64,000 nt of DNA, taken from contig NC_080046.1 of assembly GCF_012489685.1 (NCBI RefSeq), positions 40,449,176-40,513,175 on the forward strand, given 5' to 3'. Below the pieces are notes generated by a model. The model was not told the DNA's origin and ran no database searches. It was given only the letters and a program-made list of their open reading frames with translations. Numbering within the stretch: the first letter of the stretch is position 1; each line of letters begins with the position of its first letter. This DNA is from Lotus japonicus (taxonomy: Eukaryota; Streptophyta; Magnoliopsida; Fabales; Fabaceae). Shown here piece after piece: positions 34,691-44,260 of this stretch. A program made the translations under genes and the position numbers.

Positions 34691-36797
34691 AGAGGCTGAA
34701 GACTGAAAGATGCCGCTAAGAAACATATACACGCAAGCAATATTCAAATCCTCTTAGCAATCTTTCTTCAAATAGAACTAAGTGTATTTACTATCAGCTT
34801 TTGTAGAAGCACTTATTTGTAAACCCAATACTTTCAAACAGTTGTTTGTTTTACCTTTAGGAGATCAAGGTTGATCGGATCCTAGAGAAGACTAAGAGAG
34901 TGAATCTTAGTGTTAGCTAAGTCAGTGTATTGTTAGTCACTTTGCCGGTAGCAAGTGCATTTGTAACAAAACTCTGATTGGTGGATTGCCTTCATTCTAA
35001 GAAGGAAGAAATCACCTTAACGGGTGGACTGGATTAGCTTGAGGGATTTATCAAGTGAACCAGGATAAAATCATTTGTGTGCTTTCCTTATCTATTATCT
35101 CTGCACTCTTATCTTTGGTGTTCCAAGAGATTTATTTAAATCTCAAGTGGGTTGAGTTTTTAGTTGTAAAACGCTATTCAAACCCCCCTTTCTATCGTTT
35201 TTCATACCTTCACTTGTTTGATCAGAAGGATCTGAACATGAGACAACGAAGGTGGATGGAATTTTTGCAGGACTATGAGTTCGCTCTACAGTATCATCCG
35301 GGGAAAACCAATGTTGTAGCTGATGCTCTTAGTCAAAAGGCTATACATGTATCCTCGTTGATGGTCAAAGAGCTCGAACTGTTGGAGACATTCCGAGACC
35401 TGAGCTTGGATGTTAAGCTCGCACCAGCGGATTTGAGATTCGGAATGGTGACGGTGTCGAGTGGACTCTTAGACAAGATAAAGTCGAAGCAAGAGACCGA
35501 TGAAGGATTGATTGAGTGGCGCAAACTTGTTACTCAAGGGAAGGCTCCGGAATTCACTATCGGAAACGATGGTCTTTTGCGTTGCAAGGGACGAGTTTGT
35601 GTACCCAATGACGCAACTATGAGGAGGTTGATCTTGGATGAAGGCCATAAGAGCAGGTTGAGTATTCATCCGGGAATGAACAAGATGTATCAAGACTTGA
35701 AACTTCATTTCTGGTGGCCTGGGATGAAGAAACAAGTAGCTGAGTATGTGTCGACATGTCTGACTTGTCAGAAGGCGAAGGTGGAACACGAGAAGCCGGT
35801 AGGGAAACTACAATCGTTGGATGTCCCTGAGTGGAAGTGGGTCAGCATCTCTATGGACTTCGTGATGGCGTTGCCCCTAACACGAAGGAGATTTGATGCT
35901 ATATGGGTAGTGGTTGATCGATTGACGAAGACTGCTCACTTCGTGCCGATCAATCTAAACTACAAAGTCGAGAAACTAGCAGAGATCTACATCGCTGAGA
36001 TTGTACGTCTGCATGGTGTACCATCTAGCATTGTGTCGGACAGAGACCCGAGGTTTACCTCACGTTTCTGGGGAGCTTTGCATCAAGCTTTAGGAACCAA
36101 GTTGAAGTTGAGTTCCGCTTATCATCCACAGACGGATGGGAAAACCGAAAGGACTTTTCACCTTACGAAGCTTTGTATGGTCGGAGGTGTCGTACGCCCT
36201 TGTGCTGGTATCAAGACGGGGAGAACTTGGTTATTGGGCCTGAAATGGTCCAACAGACCACATAGGAGGTGAAGCGAATCCAGGAAAAGATGAGGATCTC
36301 GCAGAGTCGTCAGAAGAGTTATGCTGACAATAGGAGGAAGGAGCTGGAATTTCAAGCTGGAGATCATGTCTTGTTGCGGGTTACCCCGATGACAGGTGTC
36401 GGAAGGGCGATCAAGTCGAAGAAGCTTACTCCAAAGTTTATCGGACCGTACCAAATTACGGAGCGAGTTGGACCAGTGGCATACAAGATTGCATTACCGC
36501 CTTTCCTATCCAACATTCATGATGTGCTTCATGTGTCGCAACTACGGAAGTACATGGCTGATGACTCTCATGTGATTGAACCTGATGACATTCAGCTAAA
36601 GGATGATCTTACGATGGTGATGCCACCCATCAAGATCATTGATAAAAGCACGAAGCGCTTGAGAAACAAGGAGGTGTCCTTGGTGAAGGTTGTGTGGAAT
36701 CAAGCGATAGGCGACGCTACATGGGAATTAGAAGATAAGATGCGGGAGTCACATCCCGACTTGTTTGTAATCCCTTAAGTTTTGAGGGAGAAACTAT

Positions 36798-36815
36798 TTT
36801 TAAGGGGGGTGGTAT
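36798..36815 (+). other. Polypurine tract of element C
   Basis: TTTTTAAGGGGGGTGGTATTG-type purine run ending just before the LTR start TGTAAGGCCC. Confidence 0.75.
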
Positions 36816-37339
36816 TGTAAGGCCCTACTTTGATGAATGAAATTATTTATTTTAGAATAAATGGTAAAATGTGTCTTGCTTGTGAATTGTGAATTTTGTT
36901 GATGTTTGAGGTGTGTAGTATTATTAATATTGAAGTGATAATACTCGGGGGTTAGGAAATAATTATTTATAAGGTCAAGGACTCCAAGATAAGTGATTTT
37001 GGGTTGCTTGCAGGCCAAAGATGAGGGCCATACTCGAGTATGTGAAGATGAGAGGAGAGGAGATTTGTTTTTGTCTAGGATTGCATGAATTAAGGGGAAA
37101 TTTGGGAGTTATGTCTCCTAGTTAAGTGCTGAATCAGTTTTGGGACAAGGGAGTTATAGGCAAATGATGAGCCATAAATGCTTGGTCTCTTTTCAAATTG
37201 GTGGAAGTTTTGAATGCTCTTGCTTGGCATAGTGTGGCCGCGAGTATAGGGGTAAAAGGGGAAGATTTCTGCAGATTTTGAGAGACAAAAGGAGCTGAGT
37301 GAGAAACCCAAACACAAACCCTCATTTTCCACACACATT

Positions 37340-37460
37340 CAGAAGAAAAAAAGAAAGAAAGAAAGAGCAAGAGAGTGAGAGAGGGCGGCAACTAGAGGAA
37401 AGAAAGAAGAAGAAGAAGAAGTGAAAGCAAGAGAGATCAAGAGAGAAAGGAGAAGATCAA
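37340..37460. repeat. GA-rich low-complexity tract
   Basis: Runs of AAAGAAAG, GAGAGAGG and AAGAAGAAG in the LTR of element C, probably part of its promoter-proximal leader. Nothing coding. Confidence 0.8.
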
Positions 37461-37759
37461 GTCAAAGCTGATGGTGCAGCAAGGAGAGGGCTTCTCCATT
37501 CATCTATTCCATCACCATTCTTTCATCCTTTCATTCCCAAAAGCTCAGGTAAGCGTGGATCTAGTGGGTAGAGTCTAGGATCAAAATGGTGAAGGTTTGC
37601 ATGATTTACATGGTTATGGTCTGAATTTCGTGATGATGATGTTGTATGTGGGTTGGGGGCTGATCTTATGCTTTAAGAACTTGATATATGTTGCCTTAAA
37701 CATGATCAAAGGTTGATGCCATGATCACTTGCCATTGATGCTAAACCAATTTTGCCATG

Positions 37760-37764
37760 ATTTT
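37760..37764. other. Target-site duplication of element A (ATTTT), left copy
   Basis: ATTTT precedes the 5' LTR and recurs at 47981-47985. Confidence 0.93.
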
Positions 37765-38471
37765 TGTAAGACCCAAGTTTTTAAGCTTAGAATAAGTGGA
37801 AGAGATTTCCATTTACGATTAGGCTTGATGTATCGTGAAAGGAAACCTGAACTAGAGTTTACCAAATGAAATAAATTTATGAAGGAGAAAGTTCAGGAAA
37901 AGTCAAAGGATTGTATCGAAGTCGATAAAAGTTATAGCACGATCGTTATACACTTAAACCTAGGTCAGAAACCCTAGTATATAGCTAGTTTTCACTTTTA
38001 GGCACGATGGAAGTTAATTCCAAAAATCTTCAGAGAAATGTTAGAACTTCTCTTTTTCCATATATCACAACCGTTTCGAGGCGAAACTCTAGGATCTACG
38101 AACGTCCGATTCCAATCATCGGAAGTTTGCCGAAACCGAAACCCTGGTATTTCAAAACCCGAGAATTTCTCGACAATGAAGACTTTTTCTATTCAGAGCT
38201 TCAAATGAATATTCCACACGCGTAAACCCATTTCTCTTGATGATTTCAATCTTTCTTCAGAAGGAAGTTTTCTATTCCGACATTCGATGCAAAAAGCAAC
38301 TTATCGGGTAAAATAGTTTTATACCGACTATGCATTAGTTGCCAAAAATACAAGGAGACCTCTTTATGGTTTTGGAATTCTTTTGCCAAAACATATCTAT
38401 TAATTCACGGAGAATGACGCCGGAAAAATCAGATTCGCGAAACTTTCATTTTCCCGCGAATTTCCATCTTC

Positions 38472-38480
38472 TATATATAG
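38472..38480 (+). promoter_or_regulatory. TATA box of element A 5' LTR
   Basis: TATATATAG about 710 bases into the LTR. It would give a leader of about 3 kb to the primer-binding site. Same position as in D. Confidence 0.6.
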
Positions 38481-40030
38481 CAAAGAAAGGAAGAAAAACA
38501 CAAATTTTCCTCCATTTTTCTCTCCAAACCCGCGGCCAAGAACAAGGAAGAAGGAAGAAGAGTTTTTGTTCAATCCTTGCTTGATCGTCGATCAATCAGT
38601 TGCTACTTCAAGGTTTCGAGGTATAGTCGCTAATCCTTACCTCTGATCGCTTTTTCCATAGCTTTTCTGTAGACTTTTCTGAGCTGATAGTTTATGGGTT
38701 TTTGCAAAACTATCCTGAATCTTTCATTTCTGATTCTAAACCTCTTCTTTATGTGCCCAAGATCACTTCTGCCGGATTAGATTTTCCGTTATGTCGCCGG
38801 AATTTCGTCGGAATCAAATTTAGCCTAAAATACCTATTTTTGGAGTTTTTGAGGTAAAGCTTCAACCTTTAGGCTAAAAACTATCGCCTTAGCTTAGTGC
38901 TAGTAGGATTAGTTGTTATAAACGTCGTTGGTGACGTCCCTGCAAAATTTGGTTTTTGGGATTTCAGTTTTGAAATTTCTAAGTTAAAAATCATGACCAA
39001 AATACCCCTGCGACAGTTTTTGATCCGATAATTTTTCCGAGTTCAGAATAACCTTAGTTACGGCTAATGATAGCATAGGAACCAAGTTTGATCGAAGAAA
39101 AATCGAGTCTCCTAATTACCTAAAGTGGCCGAGCCTATAGGGGGAGGAGGAGGAAAATTTCCTTTTCCGAAAACTTGTCTTTCGCGCTAGATTATCGTAC
39201 CTTAGAGTATAGATTACTTCGTGTAACCTTAGTGATGTATTGATAGCTAAGTTTCCGATAGATTCTGATAGTATTTATGTGGTTTTGCTCTAAAGGTGAT
39301 TTTGAGGAATTTCCAGCGGAGCAAGGCTTTGATTGTGAAGGAACTTTAGGAGATAACTCTGGAGAACCTACAGGTGATGGCATCTCACTGAATCTCTAGT
39401 TAATGCTTAGGGTCGATGCTTTCGACATTGTTTACTGTTTATGCACTGGATTGTGTGTGATTGAAAAATGTTTTCTAAGGCTTCGGCTGACAATGTAGAT
39501 GATGAATCTACTGAATGCTTTTGAGATTGACTTATATGCCAAGTGCTAATTGGGTAATTTAGGATGTGTGGTGCATGCCTTATATGCTAAGTGCTATGTG
39601 GTTATTGCTTAAGATATTGACATATGACATGTTGATTGATTTTGATGAGTTAATTCTGCTTTTGCACTATAATCTGAGATTCTGAATCGTGAGAATAGCG
39701 GGCAGGTCATGCCGATTTTATTTTGAGAGTTTTGAGAAAGCTTGATAGGACGAATGAGATTCGGGCCTTGTTATGATGTTTATGGATCGAGACATTCTCT
39801 GGAGTCATTTGGGGATTAGGAGATCCCGAGAACTGATAGGATTTGCGATAAGACTAAAAGGATACTATTTTGTAAAGAAAACTCATAAGACATTAAACAA
39901 CCTCTAAATTTTTAAGTAATGATAACAAACTCGAAAGGAAGCTTCGGATGCAAATCTTAGTTTTGGAAAACGAGAAGTGTCGTCGGATCCGAGGGTTGAG
40001 AAAGTTGAGAGGCTTCGAGTATGTAGATGT

Positions 40031-40165
40031 ATTGGTGCTGTTGGAGCAGCGTTTGTTGTTGTGCTGTTGGAGCAGCTATGCTGTTGGGCTATCCTGGGGA
40101 TAAGTCCGGGGAATTGATAGTTCCCGAGTATGTGATACTCTGGTGCTGTTGGAGCAGCTATGTGT
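40031..40165. repeat. GTGCTGTTGGAGCAGC repeats (5' LTR of A)
   Basis: Three copies, each with complementary GCTG/CAGC arms around TTGGAG. The same motif is in the 3' LTR (46527-46660) and in element D (56164-56205). Confidence 0.85.
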
Positions 40166-40781
40166 TGTTGTGGAGTGTGTCTTTTGTCGCAGAATCGACT
40201 TTACCTTAGGGTAAGCTTTTAGAGACTTTAATTTACCTAGAACACGTGGCGACGTGTCGAGTGAGGACGGAGACGTTGTTTGACTAATCATCCTGCATTC
40301 ATGCAACATTAATGGGGTATTAACACAGGACGTACTCTGGACCTCGTCGGTTTCCAAAATGGTCATAAGACCCGGAATGCCGTGAAAGAGCGTTTATAGA
40401 CGTCTCTTGTAGCAGACCGAAATGGCAGACCTACGGGTTTACTGCTGATCTGACTACCGCTGTCGTTGGAGTAAGAGGCACGCGGGCCGAAATGGTTCCA
40501 CCGTGGCTGGTGTTAGGGCTGATCCGTTTGATGTCCATCCCTTTCCGGAATGCATGTGGTTGACTGGGTTAACCTGCATATCATATCATGCAACATGCAT
40601 ACTAATTTAGTTGTCGAATGTGATTGTTATTTGTTAATCCTATTTGGAACATGTTAATAGTTACTATTGCTGTTATGTTCATTATGGAATATGTAACCCT
40701 AGGATGTTATCCCTAGCTATAAGCCTAAGTGGCTATTCTATTATCTGTATCTATCGAGGTTATTATTTACATAATTCTTTG

Positions 40782-40998
40782 GAGTTGACCCTCGCGTCTT
40801 CTGTGTGTGCTTTGGCGGACAAACGCCCTTTGTCAGATGTCCACGACGGTCTAGATCATGATGGTTCACCCTTCGGGGGGAACTAGAGTTGAGATGCTGG
40901 AACAGGAGCGCATCGCGGTAGCGAGAGGAGGACGGATGGTGTACTTAGACTAGGTCGTTCTGAATTCAGATTCGGACGACGATCATGCTAGCATGTAG
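40782..40998 (+). pseudogene. Leader-ORF relic in element A 5' LTR
   Basis: Begins like the leader ORF of solo LTR F (ELTLAS.VC..AD). It then loses about 115 central codons and carries stops, and ends with a recognisable VVLNSDSDDD tail preceded by a TAG. It is a decayed, internally deleted copy. The same relic lies at 47278-47494 (3' LTR), at 56955-57170 (element D) and on the minus strand in LTR-1 (226-440). Confidence 0.5.
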
Positions 40999-41487
40999 GT
41001 TTTAGTGCTGGTGTGAGCTCCTCGAGATGGGATTAGTGTAGGAGTAGAGTCTTAGCTCTGAACATCATTTGTTTTCTTTGGGGACAGGGTAGTTTCCTAC
41101 CTATAGCTTTTTGTGTGGTTTCTTTACGGGAATCACAGAGAGTTGGTTGGACTTAGGAGGTCTTATTTTCAGGCCATTGGGTCAGCTGATTCTCAGTTTT
41201 GAGGGATGGTGTTGCGGGCACTTCACCCTTTTCATTTGGTTTGTATATATTGCCTACGGGCGCTACTCTTCTATTACCCGTCACTGGAGGTTTACTCGTG
41301 ACGAAGTTGCTACTTACAGCGGGGGCTGTTATATATTTTGTATATTAGTTTTATTGCTTTTCGCATTTGGGTTTTATCTATTTCAGTCTTGTCTTAGTTA
41401 TTATCGAAAAAAAATATTCACGTTTTTCCGCATTAAGTTTACTTTTGGTTACTAAAGTGACGCCACCGAAATCGGGGTGTTACATTG

Positions 41488-41500
41488 TGGTATCAGAGCC
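41488..41500 (+). other. Primer-binding site of element A (initiator tRNA-Met)
   Basis: TGGTATCAGAGCC starts three bases after the LTR end, complementary to the 3' end of initiator tRNA-Met. Confidence 0.92.
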
Positions 41501-41696
41501 AGGTTGAGTCTTTCGGGAGTTGTTGGGGAATAGGTCTTCTGTGCTAGGTTGTGTGACTCTGCAAAGAGTGAAAATTGATTGTTTGCAAGCGATTTTTCGC
41601 TTAGAAATTGATTGAAGTTATTGCTTAATCATATTGTATAGTTATGGAAATGCTATCTTATGATGAGTACTAACTGTTTGTTTGACTAAGCGTAGG

Positions 41697-42533
41697 ATGG
41701 TAAGCCCTGACCGTATGGCGAAGGCAATATCTACCATGATTGAGGCAATGATGAATCAGGCTGCTGAGGACGCTTACAGACGCGCTGAGGAGGCGGCACG
41801 TGAGCAACCTCAACCGCTAATCGAGGCGTCCAAGTACCAGCAAAGCAGGTTGGACCGAGCTAGAACTGGAGGACCAGTGAGGTCAGGTTCTCAGGAGTAC
41901 CGTCAGTTGGGGCCGTATCAGCATCCGAAGGGGAAGGGTTTTACCCCAAGATCTTTTAAGTCTTCGACTACTGCCACTCCAGGGGCAGGAAGCCAATCAG
42001 CACATCCTGAGGTGACATGTTTCAGGTGTGGAAATAATGGACACTATGCTAAGGCATGTCTGGACCAAGGGCCTCGATGTTTCAATTGCAACCAGATAGG
42101 GCATTTGGCTGTGAACGGTAAGACGTTTCAGGCGGGACCGTCTGACAAGAAGATGAAGGGCAAGTTTCCTGCCATAGCTGGAGGTGCAAGGAAACAAGTG
42201 TCATGTTTCAGATGTGGGGAGCCGGGGCATTATGCTAATGCTTGTCCCGACAAGAGGCTCAAATGCTTTAATTGTAACAGAATGGGGCACACTGCCGGTC
42301 AGTGCAGAGCACCCAAGACGGAGCCAACCGTGAACACTGCTCGTGGAAAGCGTCCTGCGACTAAAGCAAGAGTTTACACCATGGACGGTGAGAGAGCTGA
42401 GGAGTTTGCCAGAGGAGAGCGCAAGAACGATGGTAACTTTCTAACCATTCTTTCTTATTCTAGTATAATATGTTCCATTACTCTCGTAGCGTGTGCAAAC
42501 ACACCTAACTTACTTATACTGTCTAAGCTTTGA
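41697..42533 (+). CDS. Capsid-less gag-like protein with four zinc-knuckle modules, element A
   Basis: Intact 278-codon frame from the ATG at 41697 (MVSPDRMAKAISTMIEAM), chosen because the B and D gag proteins start at the equivalent place; the frame is open 5 codons further upstream. An Ala/Glu-rich helix joins directly to a basic RTGGPVRSGSQ linker, skipping the roughly 200-residue capsid domain of element D gag. Then come knuckles CFRCGNNGHYAKAC, CFNCNQIGHLAVNG (last cysteine lost), CFRCGEPGHYANAC and CFNCNRMGHTAGQC. D has only two, so the knuckle pair was duplicated. It could bind RNA but not build a shell by itself. The role is inferred. Confidence 0.85.
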   Translation: MVSPDRMAKAISTMIEAMMNQAAEDAYRRAEEAAREQPQPLIEASKYQQSRLDRARTGGPVRSGSQEYRQLGPYQHPKGKGFTPRSFKSSTTATPGAGSQSAHPEVTCFRCGNNGHYAKACLDQGPRCFNCNQIGHLAVNGKTFQAGPSDKKMKGKFPAIAGGARKQVSCFRCGEPGHYANACPDKRLKCFNCNRMGHTAGQCRAPKTEPTVNTARGKRPATKARVYTMDGERAEEFARGERKNDGNFLTILSYSSIICSITLVACANTPNLLILSKL

Positions 42534-44030
42534 CCTTATAGTTATTACGCCTATTAATACCTTATTTGACCGTAGCTCGTATTTTAGCTATAGAAGTTAT
42601 ACGAGGTTTAGAATGACACGCTAAGCCTAGAAAGTAGTCTTCTACCGATGTGTTTAAAAGGAAGCTAGAAGCTGAAGAATGAATCTCATAGAGATTTCTT
42701 ATGGATAGTATACGTATGATGTTGAGGGCGTGTAGTTCCGTAGCGGAATCGTTGAGGATGTGATGTCAGGATATTGTGATTACTGGATGATAGGAACTCA
42801 TTGACTGCTCCAGTGGGTTTTTCTAGATTTTCACCTTCGATGTATTAGGCCTGATCAACTTAATATTGAGGGGGTGATATTCGGAATCACAGCTGGTAAT
42901 GGACTTTGATAGAAGGTTATGTAAGATGAACTTGAATTGATCGAGGATTTGTCGGATTTGAGAGGAAAGCCCGTGTTAAGTAATTGATTTTCTTAGGGAA
43001 GGAGTTATGATTTTAAGAAATGAATATTCATTTAAGAAGTGTTGGAGAGTTAAGGGATATTAGAGGCCCAAACTTAGTGAAGGTTTAGATTTTAAGCCAA
43101 TTGATTTTACCCCAAACGCGGGAGACAGGAAGTCTTGTTAGTTTTGATCAAGAGACCAAGTATTGGATTGATTGGAGGATGATCAAGTTACGGAAAGGAA
43201 AGTGTTAGTAGTAAGATGAATATTTGAGGTTTTTACAATTGGATAAGTTTCGTAGAGTTTAAGAGGGAATGAAACTTGTTATGGATTTCGGTGATGCATG
43301 CTAGAGTTAGCAAGTGAATTTCGCTCAGTTGAATAAGAATCCTATGATTAAGATTGACTTGAGGAGTTGAAAAATCATGTACGAATCAGAGATTTAGCGG
43401 TGTTAATATTTACGATTGTAGTTAAACCTGAGAAAGTTGAAGGATGGGATGATAAGATGACTAGTTAAGTCCATTGAGGTATAGTTATGATTTGATCTTC
43501 TAGGGGATGAGACCTTACTTGTGTGAAGTGTTAAGGATTGCAGTAAGTTAAATTGGTTTGAGTAAGGAAGGTCTTAAGGACGAAGACGACAATAATGGAT
43601 TGTTGGATATTAAGAGGATGTTTAGCTTATGAGTGGTTGATGAATTTATGATTAAGGGGATGAGTCTTGTGATGCACAAGGTATTAAGACTCAAGTCGAG
43701 TTTTAATTTGAATGGTGACTAAGTAGAAGATCGATTTCATGGTGCGAGTGATGATAATCACGAAGTTGGAAGTGACGTTAATGGACTAGTAGATTCCAAT
43801 GGAATAGTTCGTCTAGGAGTTACCAAGCGATCGAGTTGAATTTTGGATCATGGGTGAACATCTCGAGGACAAGTTGAGCATTCACTTCGGAACATGGAAA
43901 TGTACCGAGTTTCTAATCAGTATTTTGGACGAACAAAAGAAAAAGGAGCATGTGGTTAAGGTTGTGCGATTGCACGAATACAAACAAATATAATTTCCAA
44001 CGGAGAACCGACGCAAGTGGTCGAACCGGA
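42534..44030 (+). other. Non-coding filler replacing pol in element A
   Basis: AT-rich, no coding frame. 42720-42900 matches 25370-25530 of element B, and later parts match the fillers of B and E (for example 43560-43620 with CAATAATGGATTGTTGGATA). No RT motif is left. Confidence 0.75.
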
Positions 44031-44222
44031 CAACATAGAGTTGAAAGATGATATGTCTTTTGAGACGCCGTCGGTCAACATTAGGACTAGAAGAGTGAGA
44101 CAATCGAGGAGAAAGCAGAGTGCTTTAGTGAAGGTTATTTGGAATAAAGACACAGACGGTGCTATGTGAGAGTTAGAGTAAAAGATCAAGGAACAATATC
44201 CAGAACTATTTACTGACCCTTA
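44031..44222 (+). pseudogene. Chromodomain remnant, element A
   Basis: The frame reads LKDDMSFETPSVNIRTRRV, then SALVKVIWNKDTDGA, a stop, ELE, a stop, and KIKEQYPELFTDP with its normal stop. It corresponds to the pol C-terminus of element C. The two internal stops kill it. Confidence 0.75.
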
Positions 44223-44242
44223 AGTTTCGAGGTCGAAACTTT

Positions 44243-44260
44243 CTTTTTGGAGGGTAGTAA
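44243..44260 (+). other. Polypurine tract of element A
   Basis: CTTTTTGGAGGGTAGTAA directly abuts the 3' LTR; same as E. Confidence 0.85.

Larger units (their letters stand above)
33961..35212 (+). mobile_element. Copia solo LTR K2
   Basis: 1252 bp, TGTAAGATCA to CATACCTTCA, flanked by a perfect CTTGT duplication (33956-33960 and 35213-35217). Same family as K1 and K3 but in the opposite orientation and more diverged. It splits RNase H of element C. Confidence 0.95.
33069..36778 (+). pseudogene. Element C pol: RT, RNase H, integrase, chromodomain
   Basis: The 5' end is truncated within RT ([19 protein letters not shown]). Then come an in-frame TGA (33129-33131), the catalytic FIDDIMIYS (33303), GYYRRF, and the RNase H start ([25 protein letters not shown]). 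Solo LTR K2 interrupts RNase H at 33961; the frame resumes at 35218 with QRRWMEFLQDYEF and YHPGKTNVVADALS. The integrase zinc region (HPGMNKMY to CLTCQKAK) and core (SMDF, VSDRDPRF, DGKTERT) follow. A deletion and frameshift after 36140 remove the end of the core, with a TAG near 36261. The last frame (36269-36778) has the GDHVLLRV module, the GPYQI/HVSQLRKY region and a chromodomain (IKIIDKSTKRLRNKEV to WELEDKMRESHPDLF), placing it in the Tekay/Del clade. Confidence 0.92.
37765..41484 (+). repeat. Element A 5' LTR
   Basis: Starts TGTAAGACCC, ends GGGGTGTTACA. TATATATAG at 38472-38480. GCTGTTGGAGCAGC hairpin repeats at 40031-40160. Leader-ORF relic at 40782-40998. Confidence 0.97.

Noticed and set aside
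37090..37391. Small minus-strand ORFs in the LTR of element C
   Set aside because: They overlap the GA-rich tract, read CT-rich antisense as Ser/Leu/Phe, and have no motif.
41111..41455. 114-codon hydrophobic ORF at the end of the LTR of A (also 47607-47951, D 57288-57605, F 51080-50742)
   Set aside because: Corresponding ORFs in D and F use different frames at their N-termini and change frame across small indels, so the open frames look accidental, unlike the leader ORF.
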